NCBI GenBank assembly: GCA_003216575.1
Contig: QCIR01000001.1
Span: forward strand, 124,001 to 188,000
From: Prochlorococcus sp. AG-402-M23
GTDB lineage: Bacteria > Cyanobacteriota > Cyanobacteriia > PCC-6307 > Cyanobiaceae
Direction of reading: 5' to 3'
DNA length: 64,000 nt
The notes below the pieces were generated by a model. It ran no database searches. It saw only the letters and a program-made list of their open reading frames with translations, and was not told the DNA's origin. This document shows positions 35,928 to 46,400 of this stretch, one piece after another. How positions within the stretch are numbered: position 1 is the stretch's first letter; each line of letters starts with the position of its first letter. Position numbers and translations under genes: made by a program.

Positions 35928-36374
35928 ATGGATTCAAATAGCTCCTACTCTTCCTCAAAGGAAGATTCTCTTCCGCTATTAATTCCATTAGCAAAAGCAA
36001 CAATATCTGCCGGTTTTCCATCCCCTGCAGAAGAATCTATGGAGTTAGGTATCGATCTAAATAAATATTTAATCAAGAATACAATCAGTACTTTCTTTCT
36101 TCGCGTAAGTGGTAATTCAATGAATAATGCAGGAATTTATGATAATGACTTATTAATAATAGATCGCAGTATAAATCCATATCCTGGACATATTGTAGTT
36201 GCTATCATTGATGGAGAATTCACATTAAAGAGACTTATAAAAGAGAAAGATAATTATTATCTAAAAGCAGAAAAAGAAAATTATCCAGCAATAAGTTTAT
36301 GCGAATATTTAGATATTCATATATGGGGAGTCGCAATTTATTCGATACATGAACTAAAAAGAAAAAAGACATAA
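35928..36374 (+). CDS. umuD: UmuD-type S24 peptidase, DNA polymerase V accessory
   Basis: UmuD self-cleaves under RecA-DNA stimulation to UmuD', which joins UmuC as translesion polymerase V. 148 aa. The cleavage site lies in SAGFPSPAEESMELGIDLN (Ala-Gly bond). The catalytic Ser is in RVSGNSMNNAGIYDNDLLIID, and the catalytic Lys in DGEFTLKRL. The C-terminal S24 beta-fold is complete. umuC begins 2 bases after the stop, and a LexA-box-like site is upstream, so this is a full SOS mutagenesis operon. Confidence 0.94.
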   Translation: MDSNSSYSSSKEDSLPLLIPLAKATISAGFPSPAEESMELGIDLNKYLIKNTISTFFLRVSGNSMNNAGIYDNDLLIIDRSINPYPGHIVVAIIDGEFTLKRLIKEKDNYYLKAEKENYPAISLCEYLDIHIWGVAIYSIHELKRKKT

Positions 36375-36376
36375 GT

Positions 36377-37654
36377 ATGAGAAAAGCAATAGTACACATT
36401 GATGGAAATAATTTCTATGCTTCATGTGAACAAATGATCGATCCTTCTTTAATAGGAAAGAGATTAGTAATACTTTCAAATAATGATGGGTGCATAATAG
36501 CCCGCAGTGCAGAGGCAAGAAAAATAGGAATTCCAATGGGAATACCATATTTCAAATTAAAAAATAAATTAAATCAACTAAACATAAAAGTAAGAAGCTC
36601 AAATTACGCTCTTTACGGTGATATAAGTAATCGATTAATGCAACTACTAAAAAGGAATTGTGAAGAGCTAGAAATCTATTCTATAGATGAAGCATTTGGA
36701 ACGATAAAACGACCAAAAGACAAATATCTATATCAATGGGGAAAAGATTTAAGATCATTAGTTTACCAAAACATAGGAATAGCAATATCAATTGGTATTG
36801 GTGAAACAAAAATTTTATCAAAAATTTCAAATCATATAGCAAAGAAAATAGAAACAAATTCAGGTATATTTGATATAGGTGTTGTTGATAATAAGGATAA
36901 TTATCTTAATCAGATTAAAGTAGATAAAGTTTGGGGTGTAGGTAGAAAAATGTCAACATGGCTAAAAAAAAGCGGAGTAACTAATGCTAGAGAACTTAGA
37001 GATATATCAAGCAAACAAATCAAAGAAAAATATGGCATAGTTGGTCTACGAATAAAAAATGAGTTAAAAGGTAACCTCTGCATCCCAATCAAAGAAACAT
37101 CTTCAGACAGAAAAGAGATCTGCGTAAGTAGAAGTTTTGGTTATCCAATAGATAATTTACAAGAGTTGAATCAAGCAATAGGTAAGTATATTCTAATTGC
37201 AAGTTCTAAGCTTAGAGAAAACAAGCAATTAACTTCAGCTATTACGGTTTTTATCGCCACAAGTAATCATACAAAAGATTATTTTAAAAGTGAACTAACA
37301 GAGAAGTTAAATATACCAACCTCTGACTCGAGAGTTTTACTAAAAGAAAGTTTAACGTTAACTAAAAAGATATTTAGGCCTTATAGAAATCTCGTAAAGG
37401 CAGGTATAATATTACATAAACTCCAGAGCAGTCAATATAAACAAAATATAATTTTTCCAAAGCAAAATATTCAAGAAGAATTAAATATAGAAAGACTAAA
37501 TAATCTAATCGATAATATTAATCAGAGAAATGGAAAAAATATATTAGGTTGGGGATCCTCTACAATTGAAGAAAGTTGGAAGCCACGTCGAGAGAAGCTG
37601 TCTTATTTAAAAATAACAGATATAGAATATCTTCCAACAGTATCAGCTAATTAG
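36377..37654 (+). CDS. umuC: Y-family DNA polymerase V subunit UmuC
   Basis: Error-prone translesion polymerase, 425 aa. The N-terminal palm has the first metal site HIDGNNFYASCEQMIDPSL, then VILSNNDGCIIARS and GIPMGIPYFKL. The catalytic acidic pair is in IYSIDEAFGTI, where Gly replaces the more usual Leu after AF. A thumb HhH region (VWGVGRKMSTWLKKSGVTN), little finger and the C-terminal UmuC-specific domain follow (WGSSTIEESWKPRREKLS). Only 2 bases after umuD. Confidence 0.95.
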   Translation: MRKAIVHIDGNNFYASCEQMIDPSLIGKRLVILSNNDGCIIARSAEARKIGIPMGIPYFKLKNKLNQLNIKVRSSNYALYGDISNRLMQLLKRNCEELEIYSIDEAFGTIKRPKDKYLYQWGKDLRSLVYQNIGIAISIGIGETKILSKISNHIAKKIETNSGIFDIGVVDNKDNYLNQIKVDKVWGVGRKMSTWLKKSGVTNARELRDISSKQIKEKYGIVGLRIKNELKGNLCIPIKETSSDRKEICVSRSFGYPIDNLQELNQAIGKYILIASSKLRENKQLTSAITVFIATSNHTKDYFKSELTEKLNIPTSDSRVLLKESLTLTKKIFRPYRNLVKAGIILHKLQSSQYKQNIIFPKQNIQEELNIERLNNLIDNINQRNGKNILGWGSSTIEESWKPRREKLSYLKITDIEYLPTVSAN

Positions 37655-37731
37655 AATTTATTATAAGTTAAATCCATTTATAATTAGACTTTATGTTAAA
37701 TTAGATCAAACAAAAATCATAGAAAATAAAA

Positions 37732-38193
37732 ATGGAGTTTATTGAGTTTTTAGATCAAAAAGAAATTGAAATAATAAGGATTATTGAAAAAGCTGGTTAT
37801 TCAACAACAGAAAATACATCTCTATGTTTATTAAGTGAGAAATTCGTAGGTTTTTTCAAAAAAAAAGAAAAAAAAATCATTATTTGTACAGCTAATGCAA
37901 AAAAGAAAGAAGCTTATTCACTTATAAGAAGCAAAAATAATAGTGATCAATTTGAAAGAACATCAATACATATAAAAAAGGCATTAAGACATGAAGCTGT
38001 TCATGTAGCACAAGAATGTAATGGTGGAAACTTATTAGATATAAAAAGAAAGTTATCAATGAACCCGGCAAAGAATGAGGCTTTAAAAGGTTCTATAAAT
38101 ATATCTGGAGAGGAAGCAAAAGAAAGACAGGCATATATCTTAGAAGACAAACCAAAATTACTAAAAAAAGAACTAGAAAAATATTGTCTATAA
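37732..38193 (+). CDS. Hypothetical protein with an HEAVH zinc-protease-like motif
   Basis: 153-aa lysine-rich protein not recognised as a known family. A KALRHEAVHVAQECNGG segment (about residues 83-99) contains HEAVH, an HExxH metal-binding motif of the zincin type, with downstream Glu residues (KNEALKG, GEEAKERQAY) as possible third ligands. The rest has a helical N-terminus (FLDQKEIEIIRIIEKAGY) and a beta segment (KKIIICTANAKKKEAYS). No signal peptide. It follows umuC by 77 bp on the same strand. It may be a small metallopeptidase; alternatives are a structural zinc protein or chance motif. Confidence 0.62.
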   Translation: MEFIEFLDQKEIEIIRIIEKAGYSTTENTSLCLLSEKFVGFFKKKEKKIIICTANAKKKEAYSLIRSKNNSDQFERTSIHIKKALRHEAVHVAQECNGGNLLDIKRKLSMNPAKNEALKGSINISGEEAKERQAYILEDKPKLLKKELEKYCL

Positions 38194-38200
38194 TATTTTA

Positions 38201-38506
38201 TTAATAATAATTATCTTTAATCAACTGAATGGAGTTTAACTTATTGCTGTAGATCAAAAGCATTCCTTTTTCAATATATGTCAAACCAATATGAGTTTTA
38301 ATAACATGAGAATTAACAAGGGCTGTTCCACATGTTTCCAGTATAAGAACAGGCAAAGTAGAACTTGTTCCTTGCATAATTTGCAGATCTAGAGCTTGGC
38401 GAACAGCTACTTTAGCTTTAAAAATACCAATTTTATTGATGAAATCAGACCAAAGATCATTTGATAAAAAACATTTATCAAAATTTAGAAAAGAAGAGTT
38501 CTTCAT
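38201..38506 (-). CDS. Hypothetical protein downstream of dnaG
   Basis: 101 aa on the dnaG strand, starting 22 bases after the dnaG stop. Helical N-terminal half (KCFLSNDLWSDFINKIGIFKAKVAVRQALD) and a beta-rich C-terminal half (TLPVLILETCGTALVNSHVIKTHIGL). Two Cys residues. No motif recognised and no membrane helix. Likely cotranscribed with primase. Converges on the HEAVH gene with 7 bases between stops. Confidence 0.6.
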   Translation of the reverse strand: MKNSSFLNFDKCFLSNDLWSDFINKIGIFKAKVAVRQALDLQIMQGTSSTLPVLILETCGTALVNSHVIKTHIGLTYIEKGMLLIYSNKLNSIQLIKDNYY

Positions 38507-38528
38507 TTATAAATATAGAGTATAAAAA

Positions 38529-40556
38529 TTATTTAAAACATCTCTGTTGATCTAGATATAATATATGTTTTCTTTCAGCATAATAAAGTTCCTGAAAATT
38601 TATAGCGTCATTATTTAACTCTTCAAACATTTTAACCACACGTTCTTCCATATCAGAGGAAATACTTGGTTCGGAATTTTCTTGGACAATAAGTGAAGCA
38701 ATACAGTTCTCAAGGGTTTGTAATCGCTGCGAACTCCAAGCATCAATTAAATGTCTACAACGTTTTAAAGATTTTTGTTTTTCAAGAACTGCTAAAGCCC
38801 CTCGAATTTCAGACTCAGGTTCACTTAAAGTTGCTTGGCGAAGCTCATTAATCTCAAGAAAAGGATTCAATTTAGGTAAGAATTCACTATTAGAAACAAG
38901 AAAGATATCAAACAGATTTTTAATTAAATCGACATCTGCTAAAACATTACTTAAATCGCTACCACGGTTTATAGCCTCAACAGTTTCAGAACCAAATTTT
39001 TTTTCCTCTATGTTACTAATTGTAGACCAAATTGCTCGATGATAATTAATAGCAAAATCATCTAGGTCTCTTAGGCAAAGTTCATGGCGTATAAATGCCC
39101 TAGAGTTTGGACAATGAATATATATAAATAATATATCTGCCTCACTTCTTTCTCTATGACTGATTTCTTGAGGTTTCTCATATTTCTTAGAGCGACCATG
39201 CCATCTTTGACCACGAATTTGATTACGTAAATCCTCCTCCAGTTGAAGAGCAAATCTGCCTTGACCGCCACTAAGACGCTGTGCAACTTTCTGAAGATAA
39301 TGAGTTCTTATTGCAGTTTGAGGAAGCTTTCCAAGAAGACTTACTAAATCACTTACAGCAACCTGAAATTGATCAGATTTGCTTAAATCTAAATCTTTTA
39401 AGGATTGGTCTATTTGCCAGTCCATCCAAAGAGGAGATTTAGCTGCTAATACCTCATATTCGGAAGGCGAATTATCCTTAAGAAATTCATCTGGATCCTT
39501 ACCAGATGGTAGTTGTAGAACCCGTAAGTCTAGTTGGCCTTGAATGGCAAGATTTTCCACCTCACTAATAGCACGATTAGCCGCACGAATTCCTGCATTA
39601 TCTGAATCAAAATTCAAAAGGATCTTTTTACTATCTATGGCCCGCGAGAGAAGGGTTATTTGATTACGACTTAATGCTGTTCCTAATGAGGCAACAACAT
39701 TGGTGATGCCAGAATTATGAAGTGCCATCACATCAAAATATCCTTCGACTACGACTGCATAATCTTTCTTCCTTATTGAATTGACTGCTTTATCTAAACC
39801 AAAAAGATTTTTTCCTTTTTCAAAGATTTCGGTCTCAGGAGAATTTAAATATTTTGGCTCAGAGCCATCAAGACTTCTGCCTCCAAAACCAATAACTCTT
39901 TTTTGTCTATCATGAATGGGAATAATAATACGATTACGAAATCTGTCATAGAAACCATTACCTCCCTTCCTAGGAACGATCAATCCAGCGGCCTCAAGAA
40001 CTTCAACATTTTGTTTTTCAATATCTACAAGATATCGAAGCAATGAGTCCCAATTATCAGGTGCATATCCAAGCTCAAAATTAATTAGAGTTCCATCACT
40101 TAAATGACGTTTATTCTTAAGGTAATTAAGAGCATTTTGACCACATTTAGAATTTAATTGATTTCGAAACCAACCTGTAGCAAGTTTTAAAACACGGTAC
40201 AAAGTATCACGACGTGATATTTGTTCCTTTAGTCTTTCCTGTTGTGGACCTTCAACTGTATCAACAGGAACTTGATATTTTTTTGCAAGTTCAAGAACAA
40301 CATCACTAAAACTTTGACGTTGAAACTCCATTAAAAATTTAATTGCATTACCTCCTGCACCGCATGAGAAACAATAATAAAATTGTTTGCCAGGGATTAC
40401 TGACATAGAAGGCTTACTATCATCATGAAAAGGACATATCCCAACAAATTCTTTTCCTTTTTTCTTTAAAACAACGTGTTCACCAATAACATCAACTATG
40501 TCAACACGCTCTTTAACAGATTCTATTGTCCGTGAATGTAGTCGAGCTGAAGCCAT
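38529..40556 (-). CDS. dnaG: DNA primase
   Basis: DnaG makes the RNA primers for replication. 675 aa. The N-terminal CHC2-type zinc domain is clear (CPFHDDSKPSMSVIPGKQFYYCFSCGAGGNAIKF). The TOPRIM catalytic core follows: VVVEGYFDVMALHNSGI with the metal-binding Glu, and LLNFDSDNAGIRAANRA with the DxD. The C-terminal helicase-binding part (from about 440) is divergent. The upstream start MASARLHSRTIESVKERVDIV fits cyanobacterial primases. It diverges from the EamA gene by 48 bp. Confidence 0.96.
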   Translation of the reverse strand: MASARLHSRTIESVKERVDIVDVIGEHVVLKKKGKEFVGICPFHDDSKPSMSVIPGKQFYYCFSCGAGGNAIKFLMEFQRQSFSDVVLELAKKYQVPVDTVEGPQQERLKEQISRRDTLYRVLKLATGWFRNQLNSKCGQNALNYLKNKRHLSDGTLINFELGYAPDNWDSLLRYLVDIEKQNVEVLEAAGLIVPRKGGNGFYDRFRNRIIIPIHDRQKRVIGFGGRSLDGSEPKYLNSPETEIFEKGKNLFGLDKAVNSIRKKDYAVVVEGYFDVMALHNSGITNVVASLGTALSRNQITLLSRAIDSKKILLNFDSDNAGIRAANRAISEVENLAIQGQLDLRVLQLPSGKDPDEFLKDNSPSEYEVLAAKSPLWMDWQIDQSLKDLDLSKSDQFQVAVSDLVSLLGKLPQTAIRTHYLQKVAQRLSGGQGRFALQLEEDLRNQIRGQRWHGRSKKYEKPQEISHRERSEADILFIYIHCPNSRAFIRHELCLRDLDDFAINYHRAIWSTISNIEEKKFGSETVEAINRGSDLSNVLADVDLIKNLFDIFLVSNSEFLPKLNPFLEINELRQATLSEPESEIRGALAVLEKQKSLKRCRHLIDAWSSQRLQTLENCIASLIVQENSEPSISSDMEERVVKMFEELNNDAINFQELYYAERKHILYLDQQRCFK

Positions 40557-40604
40557 ATGATAATTTTAATTGATCCTGAAATATTTAGTTAAGAGTTTTA
40601 GAAA

Positions 40605-41507
40605 TTGAGAGAAAAACAAATTCTATATAAATTTAATAATTATAGAAATTTAAAAGGAATAAAGTTTTTGTTAGGAAGTGGACTTGCATTTAGTCTCATG
40701 AGTGTTTGTGTAAAAGCAATTGGAGGAAGAATACCAGTTTCAGAATTAGTTTTTGCTAGAGCTTTTATTAGCTTAATAATGACGAGATTATTACTATTTA
40801 AAAACAACATTAATCCATGGGGATATCAAAAGAAATTGTTATTATTAAGAGGAATTCTAGGTACACTAGCTCTCTTTTGTATATTTAAAGCTCTAACAAT
40901 TTTACCTATAGCAACAGCTACAGTAATACAATATATTTATCCAACTTTTACAGTTATATGTGCGTACTTTATTTTAAACGAGTATATATTCAAAAGAATA
41001 ATTTACTCTATCATTATTGGTTGGGTCGGAATAATATTGGTTAGTCAACCAGAATGGACTTCAAATACAGATATTAAAGAAACAGTAATAGTCATTATAA
41101 TTGCAATAACAGGAGCCCTCCTGACTTCACTTGCGTATATATGCGTAAGAAAATTATCTGCCAAAGAGCATCCCCTTGTTATAATTTACTATTTTCCTTT
41201 AGTTTCAATTCCATTTTCGATACCTCTATTAATTAACAATTTTGTATTTCCAAATGGAATTGAATGGATTTGTATATTAGGTATTGGATTATTCACACAA
41301 ATTGGGCAAGTATGCATAACCGAAGGCCTTAGGGTCATTCCAGCTGGTCAGGCTACTTCACTAAATTATTCACAAGTAATCTTTTCAAGCATATGGGGGA
41401 TTTTTATTTTTAAAGAAGCAATATCAATTACAGTTTATTTGGGTGGTATTTGCGTGCTGATATCCACTATTATTAGTATGAGTGCAATTAAAAGCTCACA
41501 AGCGTAA
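40605..41507 (+). CDS. EamA-family (DMT superfamily) transporter
   Basis: 300-aa membrane transporter of the drug/metabolite superfamily with about ten helices in two EamA repeats. The first repeat begins GSGLAFSLMSVCVKAIGGRIPVSELVFARAF, and the second begins near residue 165 (ITGALLTSLAYICVRKLS). The end of each half shows the typical PIATATVIQYIYPTFT and PAGQATSLNYSQVIFSSIWG. The first codon is TTG at 40605; no early ATG exists before the first helix. Substrate not predictable; relatives export amino acids, nucleosides or other metabolites. Confidence 0.87.
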   Translation: MREKQILYKFNNYRNLKGIKFLLGSGLAFSLMSVCVKAIGGRIPVSELVFARAFISLIMTRLLLFKNNINPWGYQKKLLLLRGILGTLALFCIFKALTILPIATATVIQYIYPTFTVICAYFILNEYIFKRIIYSIIIGWVGIILVSQPEWTSNTDIKETVIVIIIAITGALLTSLAYICVRKLSAKEHPLVIIYYFPLVSIPFSIPLLINNFVFPNGIEWICILGIGLFTQIGQVCITEGLRVIPAGQATSLNYSQVIFSSIWGIFIFKEAISITVYLGGICVLISTIISMSAIKSSQA

Positions 41508-41515
41508 ATTCACAT

Positions 41516-41902
41516 ATGAACGTCAAATCTGCAATTTTATCAACCCTTTTTGTTTGTGCTGGATCAACATCGATTCTTGCAGATGAATATCAACGCGGGT
41601 TTTCTTCAAGCAGAACATGTACAAGAAACGAATATAGAGAGGAGTATGTCCCAGGGACAAGAAAGGATCCTGGATATGTCAAAAAATGGGAAGAGACTGT
41701 GGAAGTACCTTGTCCAGGAATGAACTCAGCTGACGATAAAAATGAATTTGATAATAATGATTGCTCTGAAGGCACAATCGCTGGAGGAATATTAGGAGGT
41801 GGATTAGCAACAGCAATATCTAGAGGGAAAGATCGCTGGTGGGCTATTCCTGCTGGAGTTATCGGAGGATCAATGGTGGGATGTGAAATAGATGGTGGCT
41901 AA
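41516..41902 (+). CDS. Secreted glycine-zipper protein
   Basis: 128 aa with an N-terminal signal peptide (MNVKSAILSTLFVCAGSTSI, cleavage likely after ILA). The mature protein has a Cys- and charge-rich domain (RTCTRNEYREEYVPGTRKDPG, EVPCPG, NDCSEG) and a C-terminal glycine zipper (GTIAGGILGGGLATAISRG, then AIPAGVIGGSMVG) like outer-membrane lipoprotein-like proteins of the 17-kDa antigen/SlyB group. Cell envelope location is likely. No lipobox was seen. Only 8 bases follow the EamA stop. Function unknown. Confidence 0.7.
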   Translation: MNVKSAILSTLFVCAGSTSILADEYQRGFSSSRTCTRNEYREEYVPGTRKDPGYVKKWEETVEVPCPGMNSADDKNEFDNNDCSEGTIAGGILGGGLATAISRGKDRWWAIPAGVIGGSMVGCEIDGG

Positions 41903-41944
41903 ATTTATATTTACTCATAAATTATTTAAACAAATTTATAAATA

Positions 41945-42619
41945 ATGATTAGTTGGTTAAAAGGTGAAATAATACAAAAATGGCATATTTCATCAAAAAA
42001 TGGCGTTGTACTAAATGTTGGCGGCGTTGGTTATGAAGTACAAATCTTATCAAAACAAAAAGATATAATAGAAAATGCCGATTTGAAGGAATTTTGGATC
42101 CACCAAATAAATCGGGAAGATTATACAAATTTATATGGTTTTAACGAGATTAATCAAAGAGATCTATTTCGCAAAATCATTAGTGTAAATGGTATTGGTC
42201 CACAAATTGCAATGTCCTTATTAGAGGACCTTGAGGTCAATCAATTAGTTAATGCTATTGAATCAAATGACTCCAAATTGTTAACCAACTCGTCTGGTAT
42301 AGGTAAACGCATCGCTGAAAGGTTAATAGTAGAACTCAAAAATAAACTTCAACAATTCTCAGAGAATACAAATTCAAATGTTAACAATCAAAAATCTAAA
42401 ATAGCTAATAGCATTGGTCTCTATCTTGAAGAAATCAAATCAATTCTAAATTCACTGGGTTATATTGATAGTGAAATAAATGATTCAATTAAGTTTATAA
42501 CCACAAAGGAGAATGAAGATACATTATTAATAAGTTCCCTATCACCAGAAGAAAAAAAAGAGCAAATGGATAAGCATCTTAAAGAGATTCTTATAAGATT
42601 AAGTCAAAAGAGCACTTGA
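41945..42619 (+). CDS. ruvA: Holliday junction helicase subunit RuvA
   Basis: RuvA tetramers bind Holliday junctions and load the RuvB motor for branch migration. 224 aa: an N-terminal OB fold (MISWLKGEIIQKWHISSKNG, NVGGVGYEVQIL), two helix-hairpin-helix motifs (ISVNGIGPQIAMSLLEDL and LTNSSGIGKRIAERLIVELK), a polar linker, and a C-terminal RuvB-binding three-helix domain (EEIKSILNSLGYIDSEIN). RuvB and RuvC are not here. It precedes rpsO by 53 bases. Confidence 0.95.
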   Translation: MISWLKGEIIQKWHISSKNGVVLNVGGVGYEVQILSKQKDIIENADLKEFWIHQINREDYTNLYGFNEINQRDLFRKIISVNGIGPQIAMSLLEDLEVNQLVNAIESNDSKLLTNSSGIGKRIAERLIVELKNKLQQFSENTNSNVNNQKSKIANSIGLYLEEIKSILNSLGYIDSEINDSIKFITTKENEDTLLISSLSPEEKKEQMDKHLKEILIRLSQKST

Positions 42620-42672
42620 TAGAAGGCTAGGGATTAAATTAGAATTAATTTCATAAGAGAAACTCAAAGAAG

Positions 42673-42942
42673 ATGTCACTTGGCACAGAAGAGAAACAAC
42701 AGCTAATCAACACCCATCAAATTCATCCCACTGATACAGGATCTGTAGAAGTCCAAGTTGCAATGCTGACAACAAGAATCTCAAAGTTAAGCAAACACCT
42801 TCAAGGGAATATCCATGATTTTTCATCAAGACAAGGCTTGCTTAAAATGATTGGTCAGCGCAAAAGACTTTTGGGTTATGTTCGAAATAAAAGTGAAAAA
42901 AGATATACACAGCTAATAGAAAAATTAGCTATTAGAGGATAA
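42673..42942 (+). CDS. rpsO: 30S ribosomal protein S15
   Basis: S15 binds the central domain of 16S rRNA. 89 aa, exactly the family length. Recognised by [19 protein letters not shown] (here [14 protein letters not shown]), [19 protein letters not shown], and [20 protein letters not shown]. It lies 27 bases before the PAM68-like gene. Confidence 0.97.
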   Translation: MSLGTEEKQQLINTHQIHPTDTGSVEVQVAMLTTRISKLSKHLQGNIHDFSSRQGLLKMIGQRKRLLGYVRNKSEKRYTQLIEKLAIRG

Positions 42943-42969
42943 TGATTGGTATTACATAGTTAAAAGCTA

Positions 42970-43410
42970 ATGAAAGGAGCGAAAAAAACCCAACAATCAC
43001 AATCGAAAGAACTAAGTATTGGATTTTCTGCTAATAACTCTGCTCCAAAGATAGAAAAAAAAATTTCTTCAAAAGACAAAAGAAAGCAATCTGGCATCCC
43101 TAAATATGTAGCAAACAGGATGGCGAGGAGAATCGCATTTACTACAGGAATTCCTACGTTAAGTGGCATGGGTGTTTTTATTGGAAGTTATTTTTTAATA
43201 AGCAGAGGAATTGCAGAAATATCACCTACTGTTACGCTCGTCAGTTCAGCGATATGTTTTCTTGTTGGTTTATTGGGATTAAGTTATGGAATCCTTTCTG
43301 CTAGTTGGGATTTTGCCGCTGGCAGTTTTCTAGGTTTTGAAAACATAAAGCCTAATATCAATCGGATGAAGGATGCTTTTAAGAGTAGTAAGAAAGAAAC
43401 TACTAATTAA
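42970..43410 (+). CDS. PAM68-like photosystem II assembly protein (DUF3464)
   Basis: 146-aa thylakoid membrane protein of the PAM68/DUF3464 family, which helps early photosystem II assembly (insertion of chlorophyll into CP47 in plants and cyanobacteria). A long basic N-terminus (about 1-55, KDKRKQSGIPKYVANRMARR) precedes two helices (about 56-77 and 90-112), followed by the conserved YGILSASWDFAAGSFLGFENI. Cotranscription with rpsO is likely. It converges on dnaE with only 9 bases between stops. Confidence 0.87.
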   Translation: MKGAKKTQQSQSKELSIGFSANNSAPKIEKKISSKDKRKQSGIPKYVANRMARRIAFTTGIPTLSGMGVFIGSYFLISRGIAEISPTVTLVSSAICFLVGLLGLSYGILSASWDFAAGSFLGFENIKPNINRMKDAFKSSKKETTN

Positions 43411-43419
43411 TATTCAAAT

Positions 43420-46400
43420 TTAATTTACAAGACTATTACTCGCTCTTGCTATGAAGGAATTCTTAGATAAAGCACTCAAAGCTAGCTCCGTGTCTTTGAC
43501 ACAAAATTGATCACCTAATCTTACATACCTAGTATTATCATTATCCTTAAGACAAGCTACAACAGGGGTACGAACACCTAATTCATTTCTAGCAGGTCTA
43601 TTTTTCGAAAGACATTCTCTTAATTTATGCTGAACATTTATGTCAGTAGCTTGATCAGGACGTAAATCTATCAAGAGAAATCTTAAGTCATCAATTTCAC
43701 GACAATCATCAATAATTAATTGTACAGTTTCATCTCTTTTATCTACGCTGCCCCAAATTAATAACCTTGTTTCAACCATTAAGTGATCAGACAATCTTTC
43801 ATAACTTTTGGGAAATACTATGGCTTCACAAGAACCAGTTAAATCCTCTAGTTGAATAATCGCCATCCTGTCACCTTTTCTAGTTGTTACTTCTCTCATC
43901 TCTGGAATCATTGCAATCACACTGACCTTTGACTTATCCGTCTGCTCTTCTAAAGAACCAAGACTGATAGGAGCTATCAACCTGGCAGGCTCGGAGAGCT
44001 GCTTCAAAGGATGATCAGATAGATAGAAGCCAACATGTTCTTTTTCTAATTTAAGTTTGTCTGAAGGAGGATATTCATTGACTGGTTTTGCCTTAGGAGC
44101 TGAAGAATACTCATCAATTAATGATTCATTATTTGATGAGGAGGAAGTTAGATCAAAAAGATTACCTTGTCCGCTATTTCTATCCTTTGCCCTTGAAGAA
44201 GCCCAATCAATAACCAAATCTAGATCTGCAATAAGCTGAGCGCGATTTGCATTTTCTTCAAGACAATCAAAAGCTCCACAATGTATCAAAGCTTCGAGGC
44301 CTCTTCTGTTAACAGCACTCAGGGAAATTCGATCGCAGAATTGAGACAAAGAGGTGAATTCACCATCTTCATCTCTAGAAATAATGATTTTTCTAATCGC
44401 GCTATCACCTAAATTTTTCACAGCCGAAAAACCAAAAAGAATTGAATTATCTTTTGGAGTAAAATCAACACCAGAAGTATTTATATTTGGTGGCATTACA
44501 TTTATGCCCATTGAATTACAGTTAGATATATAACGTTGAACTTTGTCAGTCGAACCAGCATTAACTGTAAGCAATGCCGCCATATAAGCGACTGGATAAT
44601 GTGCTTTTAAATAAGCAGTCTGATAAGTAACTGCACCATAAGCAGTTGAATGACTTTTATTAAAGCAATACTCAGCAAATAACACCATTTGATCAAATAA
44701 CTTTTCAGCAATTTTGTCTGAAACGCCATTCTTAACTGCACCATCAACGAAAAGTGTTCTATGACGCTGCATTTCAGATACTTTTTTCTTACCCATTGCT
44801 CTTCTTAATAAATCCGCTTGACCAAGCGAATATCCCGCCAAATCCTGAGCGATTTTCATGATCTGCTCTTGATAAACCATTATTCCATAAGTCTCACTTA
44901 AAATAGGCTTAAGTGATTTATGTTGAAAATCAATACTTTCCTTTCCATGTTTTCTATTAATAAATTTAGGAATTAATCCTGCATCAAGAGGTCCAGGACG
45001 ATAAAGGGCAAGAATTGATGAAATATCTTCAAGAGATGAGGGTTTTAGATCTTTTACTATTTGTCTCATTCCACTAGATTCAAGTTGAAAAATACCTTCT
45101 AAATCACCCCTAGAAAGTAATTCAAATGTTTTTTCATCTGTGAAAGGCAATGCATCTGGATCTAATCTCTTACCTATTGATTTCTCAACTAAATTAATTG
45201 TCTTTTCGATCATTGTAAGGTTTCTAAGTCCTAAAAAATCCATCTTCAATAGACCTAATGATTCAATATCCTCCATAAAGTATTGAGTGATTATTTGACC
45301 ATCATTGTTTCTTTGAAGAGGAACTAAATTATCAAGTGAATTCGCAGCTATAACGACACCTGCTGCGTGCACACCAAAAGTTTTATTTGTTCCTTCTATC
45401 CTAATAGCCATATCAACCCATTTCTTAACTTTTGAATCATTATTGTATTTTTCATAGAATTCCTTATTTGGTGATTCCTTTGAAATCATAGATGACAATT
45501 TCGCAGGCTTACCCCTTACAACAGGAATTAATTTCGCTAAACGATCAGCATCTCCATAGGGAATATCTAGTACTCGAGCAACATCTTTTAAAACGGCTTT
45601 AGATGTCATTCTGTTGAAAGTTATTATCTGCGCAACTTTATCTTCACCATACTTCTTAGTAACATAATCTATAACCTCTCCACGCCTCTCAATACAAAAA
45701 TCAGTATCAATATCAGGCATTGATTTCCTTTCTGGATTGAGAAATCTTTCAAATAATAATCCATTTTCAACTGGATTAATATTAGTTATATGAAGAGAAA
45801 AAGCGACTAAAGAACCAGCAGCAGATCCTCTACCAGGACCTACAGGAATGTTTTTTTCTCTTGCAAATCTTATATAGTCCCAAACGACAAGAAAATATGT
45901 AGGAAATCCCATTTGTTCAATAACGTTTAACTCATAATCAAGTCTTTCTTTATATTCATCTGGAAAATCTTCAAATTGATCAATAGATAATATTTGTTTC
46001 AAACCATTAATAGTTATCTCTTTCAGATAGTCAATGGGTTTATATCCATTAGGAATAGGAAAATTTGGCATCTTATATGTTCCTAATATCGTATATTCCT
46101 CTACCTTGCTTGATAATTTTACAGTATTTTCAATTGCACTATTTATTACATCTTTATCTAAGTGATCTACAAACAAACTTCTCATTTCCTCCTCAGATTT
46201 AATATATTCAGTTCCTGTATATCTTAATCTCTTATGATCACTAATTAATTTTCCAGTCAACACACAAATCAATGCATCATGTGCTTCAATATCATTCTTT
46301 GATACATAATGTGCATCATTAGTAGCTATGATTTGAATATCAAGTTCTTCAGAAATTTTTACTATTTCACTATTTACAATTCTATCCTCAATTGATCCAT

